Positions 1 through 6,877 of a stretch of DNA of 10,469 nucleotides are shown here, in pieces. Made by a program: the position numbers and the translations under genes. The DNA comes from Candidatus Gastranaerophilales bacterium (GTDB lineage: Bacteria > Cyanobacteriota > Vampirovibrionia > Gastranaerophilales > Gastranaerophilaceae): NCBI GenBank assembly GCA_900552525.1, contig UNSK01000059.1, forward strand, positions 1 to 10,469, given 5' to 3'. The stretch's first letter is position 1. Every line of letters starts with the position of its first letter. The notes beneath the pieces are model-generated. The model was not told the origin of the DNA. It ran no database searches and saw only the letters and a program-made list of their open reading frames with translations.

Positions 1-1523
1 GCAAGAACATTATTATAAAATCTTTCTAATAATTTCGGAGTCTTATCAAACTTTGTAAGCAGATTTTTTGTATACAGAAAATAAACAGCAGCCCAGCCTG
101 CAAGCGCGGCCCAGAAAGGCTCGGCAATTTTGTAAGAAACCTTGCCCCGGATTAAGAAATAAAATACTATATTTAATAGAAAAATTAATCCGATTGGTAT
201 ATATTTAGCAAGATTAATTCTGTTTACAAGCCGTTTGTCCTGCACCATCACAAGCGAAATTCTCATTATATAAAACGCTGTCAAAAAAGCAGTTACGCAA
301 TAAATTATTGAAAAGAACGTGTTATTAATAGAAACAAATAAAAATTCTTTAGCAATTACTCCGGAAAAAATAAGTCCGGAAAGGCTCAACCCGCCGAGCA
401 GAAATGTGATATAATTAATAAAGTTTTCATTTTCATCAATTGATAGAAATAACATTGATTTTATAAATGCGTGTGCAATCAAAAATATTAAAGCGGCTTT
501 AACATTTAAAATCCCGATTGCAAAAAACATCAGCCCGAAATTTGCAGAAGTTGAATAAGCCAAAACTTTTTTAGGATGAGTTTCAAGTGATGCCAGCACT
601 GAACAAATAAGAGCTGTTAAAATTCCGAGCCACGCAATAATCTGCAAAACAGGGCCTTCCAGCGTAAATAGCGGAAGCATCCTGATTAAAAGATAAGCAC
701 CTGCAGCAACCATAGTTGCAGAATGTAAAAGCGCACTGACCGGAAGTTTTGCTTCCATAGCATCCTGAAGCCACGTATAAAAAGGGAATTGTGCAGATTT
801 TACCGCAGCACCTATTATAAATAATATACATAACAAATAGAAAACAGGAGTTTCTGTATACGCAGAAATCAGAGTCGTTACAGCGTTCATATCCTCAAAA
901 GAAAGCGTTGTAAACGAACGGTTTCCGGCATAATTGTACATAAGATAAGACGCAAAAATTATTCCTCCGAGAAGCGCAGTGTCACCAACTCTGTTCATCA
1001 AAAATACACGCCTTGAAGCTTCTGACTTTACGATATTTTTGTAATCAAATCCAATAAGCAGATAAGACATAACTCCTACAAGCTCCCAGAAAAAATACAT
1101 CTGGAAAAGATTAGGACTGAATAATAAACCTGCCATTGAAAAATTAAACATATTTAAATACGCGTAAAAACGATACTGTTTGGGCTCATCCTTCATATAA
1201 GGGATTGAAAACATCTGCACCAGAAAACTTACAAGGAACAAGACAAGCGCAATTATGAGTGACAACTTATCAACATGAAGGCCGAAATCAAGTACAAAAT
1301 TACCAATTTTTATAAATGGAAAACTTTGTTCAATAGCAGCTGTGAGTTTCAAGAGGCTTACAGAACACAAAAGTATTCCGAAAAATGAAGAAAGCAAAGT
1401 AAGCGTATAAATAATTTTATTATTCACATAGACCGCAAAAAACCTTGCACTCATTATTATCAGAAAAATCCAGAGTGGAAGCAAAAGTATTAAATATATG
1501 TTATCAAGTATTATATCAGCCAT
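1..1523 (-). CDS. nuoL: NADH-quinone oxidoreductase subunit L (partial, 3' end outside window)
   Basis: This is the distal antiporter-like proton channel of the complex I membrane arm. I translated 507 codons from the ATG at 1523; the frame is open to the left edge, so the C-terminal part (the usual end of the long lateral helix) is missing. The family is clear from the channel residues: Glu147 in WELVGVMSYLLIGF, Lys242 in KSAQFPFYTWLQDAME followed by PVSALLHSATMVAAG, His351/Lys355 in HAFIKSMLFL, and Lys392. The ATG overlaps the nuoK stop (TAATG), with an AAGGAG site 5 nt upstream inside the last nuoK codons. Oddity: after HAFIKSMLFL, about 18 residues usual in NuoL/NdhF (the GSVIH to MGGLRK stretch) are missing, and the SGIPPFAGF-like motif is degenerate. 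The frame is intact across this point, so it is a shortened loop rather than a frameshift. NuoM or MrpA-type paralogues are less likely given position and motifs. Confidence 0.95.
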   Translation of the reverse strand, partial: MADIILDNIYLILLLPLWIFLIIMSARFFAVYVNNKIIYTLTLLSSFFGILLCSVSLLKLTAAIEQSFPFIKIGNFVLDFGLHVDKLSLIIALVLFLVSFLVQMFSIPYMKDEPKQYRFYAYLNMFNFSMAGLLFSPNLFQMYFFWELVGVMSYLLIGFDYKNIVKSEASRRVFLMNRVGDTALLGGIIFASYLMYNYAGNRSFTTLSFEDMNAVTTLISAYTETPVFYLLCILFIIGAAVKSAQFPFYTWLQDAMEAKLPVSALLHSATMVAAGAYLLIRMLPLFTLEGPVLQIIAWLGILTALICSVLASLETHPKKVLAYSTSANFGLMFFAIGILNVKAALIFLIAHAFIKSMLFLSIDENENFINYITFLLGGLSLSGLIFSGVIAKEFLFVSINNTFFSIIYCVTAFLTAFYIMRISLVMVQDKRLVNRINLAKYIPIGLIFLLNIVFYFLIRGKVSYKIAEPFWAALAGWAAVYFLYTKNLLTKFDKTPKLLERFYNNVL

Positions 1524-1828
1524 TAAAGCTCCTTATAATGTTCTATACTATCACTGCCTTTTTTCTGAAACATCAGATAAAAAAGATAAAGCGCAACTGC
1601 CAATTCTACAGCCCCAAGACCGACATAGAAAAGCGCTATAATATATCCGTCAAATTTAACATTGTCGCAAAATGAAGCAAATGTCACAAAATTTATGTTA
1701 ACCCCGAGCAGCATAATCTCTATTGAAATCAAAACTTTAATCATGTTTTTAACAAGAACAGACCCGAGAAGTCCGATTAAAAACATCAACATTCCAATAA
1801 ATAAATAGTGGTACATTGTTATTTCCAT
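1523..1828 (-). CDS. nuoK: NADH-quinone oxidoreductase subunit K
   Basis: Small complex I membrane subunit with three transmembrane helices (about residues 8-27, 30-50 and 62-87), related to MrpC and part of the proton-translocating arm. The two membrane glutamates characteristic of NuoK are present: Glu37 in ISIEIMLLGVNINFV and Glu75 in GAVELAVALYLF. The 101-residue length is normal. The start is uncertain. The ATG at 1828 overlaps nuoJ by 10 nt and has AAGG 7 nt upstream. A second ATG at 1816 (protein beginning MYHYLFIG) would lie 2 nt after the nuoJ stop and matches the usual family N-terminus. The last codons of this gene hold the nuoL ribosome-binding site, suggesting translational coupling. 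Confidence 0.95.
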   Translation of the reverse strand: MEITMYHYLFIGMLMFLIGLLGSVLVKNMIKVLISIEIMLLGVNINFVTFASFCDNVKFDGYIIALFYVGLGAVELAVALYLFYLMFQKKGSDSIEHYKEL

Positions 1829-2343
1829 TCTCCGCCCTTTCTGAACTTTATAAGTCCAAAGCCTGCAATAACGATAGTTAACAGCAGTGACACGAGTTCA
1901 AATGCCCAGACATAGTTAATAAAAATCCCGCGTGCAAAAGCCCTTATAGTATCAAAAGCATTTACCTGAACAAGCTCCATTGTATGAAAAGTATCCGGAC
2001 TCATAGCAAGCGACATCATAACAAGATAAATAAATGCAAGCAGGAAAATTCCAGAGCACAAAAGCGTAATATATGGAGTTATAAAACTTTTTACCCTGAT
2101 GCCGCTTCTTGTCGTAAACATTATTGAAACCCCTATAATCACAGGCACCGCAAGCCCGTATATAGCAGCCTGAATTATTGCATTATATTCAGAGCCTAAA
2201 AGGTAGAAAAACAATGCCCCGAAAAAAAACACAACAACTGCTGCAAGAAGCGAATACACAACATTGCGCGCAAAAAGCGCCAGCAGTGCAAATATTGTAA
2301 TCAGTACTGATGCTGAATAAAAAATTACAGGATTATTAATCAT
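1819..2343 (-). CDS. nuoJ: NADH-quinone oxidoreductase subunit J
   Basis: Complex I membrane subunit with five predicted helices, 174 residues from the chosen start, normal for NuoJ/NdhG. An in-frame ATG at 2355 exists, but GGAGG at 2349-2353 sits 5 nt before the ATG at 2343. That makes MINNPVIFYSASVLIT the better N-terminus; the start then lies 8 nt inside nuoI. Helix three reads GSEYNAIIQAAIYGLAVPVI, recognisable as the region usually written AEF.A..Q.lvYvGAV, but with a proline and other changes in the segment that carries the conformationally active bulge in structurally studied complexes I. The C-terminal codons (KGGEWK) run into the nuoK start. Assignment rests on operon position, the helix pattern and this motif, since NuoJ is the least conserved membrane subunit. 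Confidence 0.93.
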   Translation of the reverse strand: MINNPVIFYSASVLITIFALLALFARNVVYSLLAAVVVFFFGALFFYLLGSEYNAIIQAAIYGLAVPVIIGVSIMFTTRSGIRVKSFITPYITLLCSGIFLLAFIYLVMMSLAMSPDTFHTMELVQVNAFDTIRAFARGIFINYVWAFELVSLLLTIVIAGFGLIKFRKGGEWK

Positions 2344-2710
2344 TACAGCCTCCATTATATTTCAATACTAATTCATCGATATCATCAGTTGCAAGTTCGT
2401 ATTCTTTTGTCAATTTTATAGCCCCCTTAGGACAGTAATACTCGCAGTTGCCGCAAAACATGCATTTTTTCAAATCAACTGTATAAGAAGAAACTTTTCC
2501 GTTTTCATCTTTTGTAAAACTTATAGCACCGGTAGGACAAACCTTCTGGCAGATACCGCATCCGATACATCCTTCTACAACAGGCTTTCCTCTGAAATTA
2601 TCATTAAGTTCACGTTTTTTTTCCGGATATTCTAAAGTTACAGGTCTTTTAAAAAGATGCTTGAATACTGTAAACAGTCCCTCAAATAAGCCTTTAATTC
2701 CGCCTAGCAT
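2336..2710 (-). CDS. nuoI: NADH-quinone oxidoreductase subunit I (2x[4Fe-4S] ferredoxin-like)
   Basis: Ferredoxin-like subunit carrying clusters N6a and N6b, which relay electrons to the terminal cluster in NuoB. Both CxxCxxCxxxCP motifs are complete: Cys48/51/54/58 (CIGCGICQKVCP) and Cys83/86/89/93 (CMFCGNCEYYCP), each cluster set closed by the Cys just before the paired motif's proline. The N-terminal amphipathic stretch, GLFEGLFTVFKHLFKRPVT, is the usual membrane-contacting helix. The frame is open to an ATG at 2725, but AGGTGG at 2714-2719 precedes the ATG at 2710, so I take 2710 (124 residues, start 7 nt inside nuoH). It is shorter than the roughly 180 residues of the E. coli protein, lacking a long C-terminal tail. 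It overlaps nuoJ by 8 nt. Confidence 0.95.
   Translation of the reverse strand: MLGGIKGLFEGLFTVFKHLFKRPVTLEYPEKKRELNDNFRGKPVVEGCIGCGICQKVCPTGAISFTKDENGKVSSYTVDLKKCMFCGNCEYYCPKGAIKLTKEYELATDDIDELVLKYNGGCND
2349..2353 (-). promoter_or_regulatory. ribosome-binding site deciding the nuoJ start
   Basis: GGAGG inside the last codons of nuoI, 5 nt before the ATG at 2343. The alternative ATG at 2355 overlaps this element and has no site of its own. Confidence 0.75.
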
Positions 2711-3759
2711 AACCCACCTGCCCATCTAATAATAACTGCGATGAAAAAATTCAAAATGGAAAGTGGAAGCAAAACTGCCCAGGAAAATTTTAATAAATCA
2801 AATGATGCAAGACGCGGGAGAGTTGCTCTTATCCAAATCATAATAAATATCAAAACAGCAGCTTTTGAAAATAACCAGAAAGCTTGTTCAAAGTAGATTA
2901 AGAACGAAGAACTGAACAAATATTTCCCGAACGGCGAGAGATATCCGCCGAGAAAAAGAATTGATATAAACATAGCGTTCGCAAACATCATAGCGTATTC
3001 ACTCAGGTAAAAAATTGCGAACCTCATGCCGGAATACTCTGTATTATATCCGCAAATCAATTCACTTTCTGCTTCCGGAAGGTCAAACGGGCATCTGTTA
3101 AGTTCTGCAAGAATACTTATGAACATAATCAAGAACCCCAAAATACACGGAAAAATAAACCAGCATGATGTCTGCGCGAGTGTAATTCCAGTCATATTCA
3201 TAGAAGATGCCAGAACAACGACAGATAAAATTACAAAAGTTATCGGAAGTTCGTAGCTCAAAACCTGTGCAATACTTCTTGCAGCTCCGAAAAGAGCATA
3301 TTTATTATTACTTGCCCAGCCTGCTAAAAATACGCTTAAAACAGGAAACGCTGCAAGGATCAAATACAATACTACATTCGTGCTGGTATTTACAAAAGTA
3401 AATTCCGAGCTGTAAGGAATTATTCCGAGAGCAGCAAACATCGGCACAAATACGAGTATCGGCGCAAGATTAAACAGAATTCTGTCTGCCTTATCCGGAG
3501 TAATATTTTCTTTGCATAAGAGTTTTAAAGCATCTGCAATTGTTTGCAGCAGTCCCCACCATCCAACTCTGTTAGGGCCTTTTCTCTGTGTAAAAAATCC
3601 GAGTAATTTCCTCTCAACAAGCACAAGCAGAATTACAACAACAAGTAGAGCTGCTGCAATTATACAAAACGGTATAACATAATATGTTATATCCCCGAAA
3701 ATTTGAGGAATGTTATGTCTTTTCAAAAATTCTATATATAAAAAGTAAAGATAATTCAT
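2704..3759 (-). CDS. nuoH: NADH-quinone oxidoreductase subunit H
   Basis: Membrane subunit that, with NuoB and NuoD, forms the quinone chamber and links the redox arm to the proton pumps. It has 351 residues and about eight to nine helices. Hallmark motifs are intact: ERKLLGFFTQRKGPNRVG (residues 49-66), the GWASNNKYALFGAARS to SYELP region (147-172), the acidic loop CPFDLPEAESELICGYNTEY (223-242), and WIRATLPR (309-316). The ATG overlaps the nuoD stop (TAATG), and GGAGGTG lies 8 nt upstream within the last nuoD codons. It directly follows nuoD; the nuoE/F/G genes that often separate the two are absent. Nothing suggests loss of function. Confidence 0.97.
   Translation of the reverse strand: MNYLYFLYIEFLKRHNIPQIFGDITYYVIPFCIIAAALLVVVILLVLVERKLLGFFTQRKGPNRVGWWGLLQTIADALKLLCKENITPDKADRILFNLAPILVFVPMFAALGIIPYSSEFTFVNTSTNVVLYLILAAFPVLSVFLAGWASNNKYALFGAARSIAQVLSYELPITFVILSVVVLASSMNMTGITLAQTSCWFIFPCILGFLIMFISILAELNRCPFDLPEAESELICGYNTEYSGMRFAIFYLSEYAMMFANAMFISILFLGGYLSPFGKYLFSSSFLIYFEQAFWLFSKAAVLIFIMIWIRATLPRLASFDLLKFSWAVLLPLSILNFFIAVIIRWAGGLC
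2714..2719 (-). promoter_or_regulatory. ribosome-binding site deciding the nuoI start
   Basis: AGGTGG inside the last codons of nuoH, 3 nt before the ATG at 2710. It favours this ATG over the in-frame ATG at 2725, which follows an AT-rich stretch with no purine-rich site. Confidence 0.6.
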
Positions 3760-4850
3760 TACTTATCCACCTCCGGCAGAATGATATCAAGTGAACCTGC
3801 AATTGCAATTGCATCATTAAGATATTCACCCTTAAGAATTTTTCTTAACAGATTTACAGAATAATATGAACCGGTTCTCCACTTGAGTCTGTAAGGACAT
3901 TTTTCTCCGTCAGAAACTACAAAGCACGAAGCTATTCCGCGCGGCGCTTCAATATCTGCATAATACTCGCCTTCCGGAAGCTTTAAAGTCAACGGATTTA
4001 TAAGTTTCTGCTCCAATCCGCCTGCTGTTTTTAAATACTCAACTGCCTGATGAACAATCTTAATGCTCTCTTTAATTTCCAAAATTCTTGCCTTATACCT
4101 TGCAAAAGAATCACCTTCCTCCAGAACAACAGTTCCTACATCAAACCCCTTATAAAGATTGTCGCAGTTTCTGTAGTCAAAATCCACACCGCCGGCCCTT
4201 AGATTAACACCTGTTATTGCATAATCCAAAGCCGTTTTTTTATCTAAAAATCCTTTTCCGACAGTCCTTCTGATAAAAATAGGATTTTCGGTAATAATCT
4301 TTTCGTAATCTTCAAGCTTTTCAGGCAAAATCCTGAGAATTTCTTCAACATCTTGAAGGTCACTAATATCTCTGCGCACCCCGCCAAAGACAAAATAGTT
4401 ATACATCATTCTTTGACCGGAGATTTTTTCAAAATACCTCAAAATCATTTCTCGTTCTCTGAAAGCATAGAAAAATGGAGATACTGCCCCCAAATCCATT
4501 AGAAATGCGCCAATCCACAGCAGGTGAGAAGATATTCTGTTAAGTTCAAGAAGCATAACTCTTATTGCTCTTACTTTGTCATGGAGTTCAATCTCTAATG
4601 CCCCTTCAACAATTCTGCATAATAATTCTGAATAGAAAAACCCTGCAAGATAGTCAATTCTGTCAACAGTCGGAAGATACTGGATATATGAGAGTTTTTC
4701 GGCCATTTTCTCCATCCCCCTGTGAAGATAGCCCACATCAGGCTCGCAGGAAATAATTTTTTCTCCGTCGAGTTCTAATAAAAGCCTTAAAACCCCGTGT
4801 GTTGAAGGATGCTGAGGCCCCAGATTAAGTTTAAGCGTTGTTGTCGTCAT
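3759..4850 (-). CDS. nuoD: NADH-quinone oxidoreductase subunit D (49-kDa family)
   Basis: Quinone-reducing subunit, homologous to the large subunit of [NiFe]-hydrogenases but without the metal centre. The start at 4850 gives [20 protein letters not shown], the normal N-terminus; the frame extends upstream to an ATG at 4880 inside nuoC, which would add ten unlikely residues. The quinone-binding His18 (HPSTHGV) and Tyr67 (DRIDY) are present, as is LLELNRISSHLLWIGAF with SPFFYAFRERE. The protein has 363 residues and ends normally at GSLDIILPEVDK. The C-terminal third is unusual: the family's APRGELG is APRGIAS (302-308), and K[IF]RaPSFvNLQ is KWRTGSYYSVNLL. The gene overlaps nuoC by 20 nt and abuts nuoH. 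Confidence 0.96.
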   Translation of the reverse strand: MTTTTLKLNLGPQHPSTHGVLRLLLELDGEKIISCEPDVGYLHRGMEKMAEKLSYIQYLPTVDRIDYLAGFFYSELLCRIVEGALEIELHDKVRAIRVMLLELNRISSHLLWIGAFLMDLGAVSPFFYAFREREMILRYFEKISGQRMMYNYFVFGGVRRDISDLQDVEEILRILPEKLEDYEKIITENPIFIRRTVGKGFLDKKTALDYAITGVNLRAGGVDFDYRNCDNLYKGFDVGTVVLEEGDSFARYKARILEIKESIKIVHQAVEYLKTAGGLEQKLINPLTLKLPEGEYYADIEAPRGIASCFVVSDGEKCPYRLKWRTGSYYSVNLLRKILKGEYLNDAIAIAGSLDIILPEVDK

Positions 4851-5265
4851 TCCAGCACAACCTCGTATCGTCCTGTACATAGTCTTTTCTTAGAGGAAAT
4901 CCCTGCCAGTCCTCCGGCATATAAAGCCGCTTCAAGTTTTCATTCCCCTTAAAATTAATTCCGAACAAATCGTATATTTCATTCTCATCAGCAATTGCAG
5001 ACTCAAAAATATCTGTAATTGTTTCTGCTTCATCTTTTACAGAAATTGATATTAACAAGTCTTCTTCATCCACAGTTGAATAAAGATGATAAATAAGCTC
5101 AACCAGACCATCAGGTTTATGTACAGCAATAATTTCTTTTAAAATATCATAAGGATAGTTATCTTTAACAAACGCTATAACATCATGCAGTCTGGAGTTT
5201 ATAATAATCTTATTCCCATCAAGTTCACAATCAGCGAAAACTTTTATAAATTTATCCCAGTCCAT
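4831..5265 (-). CDS. nuoC: NADH-quinone oxidoreductase subunit C (30-kDa family)
   Basis: Structural subunit of the quinone module, packed against NuoD and NuoB; here it is a separate gene, not fused to nuoD as in E. coli. The signature occurs at residues 94-129: [20 protein letters not shown] followed by [16 protein letters not shown]. It matches the family consensus, except that the His usual in EGHP is Asn (KGNE). AAGGAGG at 5271-5277 lies 2 nt before the ATG at 5268 and 5 nt before the ATG at 5265, so the latter is preferred (144 residues, [10 protein letters not shown]). An upstream in-frame ATG at 5298 lacks a ribosome-binding site. The start lies 14 nt inside nuoB, and the end overlaps nuoD. 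Confidence 0.93.
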   Translation of the reverse strand: MDWDKFIKVFADCELDGNKIIINSRLHDVIAFVKDNYPYDILKEIIAVHKPDGLVELIYHLYSTVDEEDLLISISVKDEAETITDIFESAIADENEIYDLFGINFKGNENLKRLYMPEDWQGFPLRKDYVQDDTRLCWNDDNNA

Positions 5266-5773
5266 CATGCCCTCCTTTTTTAACCAGCTTAAGGTCATGT
5301 GAATTTAAAAATTCTTTTCGCTTAAGTATTGATTCTTTTTTAATTCTGTTCTGCAGTTTTCTAATCGCATCCAGAAGTGCTTCCGGTCTTGGCGGACACA
5401 TCGGAAGATAAATATCAACAGGAATAATTTTATCAATCCCGTTAACAACAGAATAAGATGTTTCACAAAACATTCCGCCTCCGCACGTACAGGCTCCCAT
5501 AGCAATAACATATTTAGGTTCTGCCATCTGTTCATATAATCTCTGCAAAACAGGAGCCATTTTATAAGTAATTGTTCCCGCGCAGATTAACAAATCTGCC
5601 TGCCTTGGAGATCCTCTAAAAACTTCTGAGCCAAAGCGTGCTATATCATTATCAGATGCAACAGTCTGCATCATTTCAATTCCGCAGCAGGAAGTCGCAA
5701 ATGTGAGAGGCCAGAGCGAATTTGCCCTGCTCCAATTAAGAATATAGTCGATTGATGTTACAATTACGCTCAT
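5252..5773 (-). CDS. nuoB: NADH-quinone oxidoreductase subunit B (cluster N2)
   Basis: Holds the terminal [4Fe-4S] cluster N2, which passes electrons to quinone at the NuoB/NuoD interface. The four ligands are visible: Cys29 and Cys30 (tandem, in [12 protein letters not shown]), Cys95 ([11 protein letters not shown]) and Cys126 ([17 protein letters not shown]). The conserved [15 protein letters not shown] and [13 protein letters not shown] segments are also present. The open frame extends to 5860, but that extension overlaps nuoA out of frame and has no family counterpart. The ATG at 5773 is preceded by AGGGAG and gives the expected N-terminus and a 173-residue protein. Two extra cysteines (97 and 103) flank the third ligand. 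The gene starts 7 nt after the nuoA stop, and its last codons (KKGGHDGLG) hold the nuoC ribosome-binding site. Confidence 0.97.
   Translation of the reverse strand: MSVIVTSIDYILNWSRANSLWPLTFATSCCGIEMMQTVASDNDIARFGSEVFRGSPRQADLLICAGTITYKMAPVLQRLYEQMAEPKYVIAMGACTCGGGMFCETSYSVVNGIDKIIPVDIYLPMCPPRPEALLDAIRKLQNRIKKESILKRKEFLNSHDLKLVKKGGHDGLG
5271..5277 (-). promoter_or_regulatory. ribosome-binding site deciding the nuoC start
   Basis: A full AAGGAGG inside the last codons of nuoB. Two adjacent ATGs follow (5268 and 5265); the second has the more usual spacing of 5 nt. Confidence 0.75.
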
Positions 5774-5780
5774 ATTCTCC

Positions 5781-6134
5781 CTACCCCCATTTGAGCACCT
5801 TTCTGCCGATTGCATAATAAAGCCCGAACAGCAGCAAGCCGGCAAAGATAAAAGCTTCAATCACAGCAAACAATCCAAGTTCGTTCACAAATACCGCAAA
5901 CGGGTAAAGAAAAATTGTTTCTATATCAAAAATCAGAAATATTACAGCGTAATGAAAATACTTAATATCAAACTGTATCCTTGCATCTGATACAGGCTGC
6001 ATTCCACATTCATAAATAGAATTTTTGACAGGGGTTTTATGTTTGTACTGGCATATAAAACCGGCAATCACCATCGCTATAGCAAACAGTGCCGCAAGGA
6101 TTATAAATACTGATAGACATACAAGTTCTTTCAC
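5781..6134 (-). CDS. nuoA: NADH-quinone oxidoreductase subunit A
   Basis: Three-helix membrane subunit and first gene of the operon. The diagnostic loop [20 protein letters not shown] (41-60) carries the conserved Cys43, which changes exposure between active and resting states in studied complexes. It is followed by [16 protein letters not shown] with acidic residues Asp70 and Glu72. The 117-residue length is standard. The start codon is GTG at 6134; GAGGG at 6144-6148, 9 nt upstream, supports it, and the next ATG would remove part of the first helix. A divergent promoter region separates it from the plus-strand gene at 6218. Confidence 0.96.
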   Translation of the reverse strand: MKELVCLSVFIILAALFAIAMVIAGFICQYKHKTPVKNSIYECGMQPVSDARIQFDIKYFHYAVIFLIFDIETIFLYPFAVFVNELGLFAVIEAFIFAGLLLFGLYYAIGRKVLKWG

Positions 6135-6143
6135 CTAATAAAA

Positions 6144-6148
6144 CCCTC
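6144..6148 (-). promoter_or_regulatory. ribosome-binding site deciding the nuoA GTG start
   Basis: GAGGG on the minus strand, 9 nt before the GTG at 6134. It supports the non-ATG start of the first gene of the operon. Confidence 0.6.
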
Positions 6149-6175
6149 TTTTCTATATTCTACTAAAAAATTATC

Positions 6176-6184
6176 TGATATAAT
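6176..6184 (+). promoter_or_regulatory. extended -10 promoter for the TPR gene at 6218
   Basis: TGATATAAT is a perfect extended -10 (TGnTATAAT) with no recognisable -35, as is usual for this promoter class. The predicted start near 6191 leaves a leader of about 27 nt. That start falls next to the -10 of the divergent nuo promoter, so polymerase probably cannot occupy both at once. Confidence 0.55.
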
Positions 6185-6191
6185 AGTTATT

Positions 6192-6197
6192 ATTATA
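6192..6197 (-). promoter_or_regulatory. putative promoter (-10) of the nuo operon
   Basis: A consensus TATAAT on the minus strand, predicting transcription starting near 6185 and a leader of about 50 nt before the nuoA GTG. No convincing -35 is present at the usual spacing (positions 6215-6220 read CATAGA), so this rests on the -10 and its position alone. Confidence 0.4.
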
Positions 6198-6217
6198 CAA
6201 TGTTAAGATGAAATTCT

Positions 6218-6874
6218 ATGCGACAATTGATTAAGATTTTATTAGTAATATTCTTCATCCTTTCGGTGTACAATCCTTCTTGTGCTGTAATTAAAGGCGA
6301 GTTAGAATATCAAATTCCTATTGACTACTCGAAACTTTCAACCGAAGAGCTGGAGAATAAAGCTGGATTTTATTACGGTCTTGCCTTAAAGACTAGTAAC
6401 GGTAAGGTTAATGAGGATATGACATCTGCATTAAATCTTTATGCAATCTTATCGAACAAAAATCCTGAAAATACTTTTTATAAAATCCGGCTCGGTCATC
6501 TTTACGATCTTATAGGCAAGGATAGATATGCTAAAGGATACTTTTTTCAAGCAATAGGAACTGACAGCAGCCAGCCGGAGCCGTATTTCAGACTGGGAGA
6601 ATTTTATTACAGAAAAGAACTTTACAAAAAGGCTTTGAATATGTATAAAGAAGCCTATAAACGCGGATATAGCGGGAACTATGATACGCTTTATAAAATT
6701 GGAGATATTTACGAAAAATTCGGTGACACGGAAGCTGCCTTGAAGTATTTAAAGCTTGCGGCTCAAAAAAGCCCTAACAGCGAATTAGATAATAAAATAA
6801 AGCGCGTAGAAAATGCAAATGCCATCAATAAAGAATACTATTCAGACACCAGAATAAGACTTATGGAAAGATAA
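6218..6874 (+). CDS. secreted tetratricopeptide-repeat protein
   Basis: Protein of 218 residues with an N-terminal signal sequence: Arg2/Lys6, a hydrophobic core at residues 7-18, then NPSCA with a plausible signal peptidase I site after Ala23. The Cys at 22 is preceded by Pro-Ser, a poor lipobox, so export to the periplasm or cell surface is likelier than lipidation. The mature part is helical with three clear TPR units (about 87-120, 121-154 and 156-189, e.g. PEPYFRLGEFYYRKELYKKA) and a degenerate one before them (50-85). TPRs mediate protein-protein contacts, so no enzymatic role can be assigned. It is transcribed away from the nuo operon and ends 3 nt from the convergent TPR gene. There is no good ribosome-binding site; an ATG at 6208 is in another frame and stops at once. 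Confidence 0.85.
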   Translation: MRQLIKILLVIFFILSVYNPSCAVIKGELEYQIPIDYSKLSTEELENKAGFYYGLALKTSNGKVNEDMTSALNLYAILSNKNPENTFYKIRLGHLYDLIGKDRYAKGYFFQAIGTDSSQPEPYFRLGEFYYRKELYKKALNMYKEAYKRGYSGNYDTLYKIGDIYEKFGDTEAALKYLKLAAQKSPNSELDNKIKRVENANAINKEYYSDTRIRLMER

Positions 6875-6877
6875 ACA

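Noticed and set aside
411..443. Frameshift or pseudogene in nuoL
   Set aside because: I translated the whole frame by hand; motifs on both sides of the short segment are in the same frame with no stop, so it is an in-frame shortening.
583..831. Open frame on the minus strand inside nuoL
   Set aside because: It overlaps the well-supported nuoL frame, is cysteine-rich and of random composition, and matches no family; a shadow of the coding strand.
1445..1675. Plus-strand open frame across the nuoL/nuoK junction
   Set aside because: Antisense to two conserved genes, no ribosome-binding site, low-complexity translation.
3026..3401. Two plus-strand open frames antisense to nuoH
   Set aside because: Both are antisense to the most conserved part of nuoH and have no start signals.
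4565..4756. Plus-strand open frame antisense to nuoD
   Set aside because: Lies within the conserved NuoD core; no independent support.
5774..5860. N-terminal extension of nuoB (29 residues)
   Set aside because: Overlaps nuoA out of frame and has no counterpart in NuoB proteins; the ATG at 5773 has its own ribosome-binding site.
6281..6286. Lipobox in the TPR protein at 6218
   Set aside because: The residues before Cys22 are Asn-Pro-Ser, and Pro at that place is a poor lipobox; a signal peptidase I site fits better.
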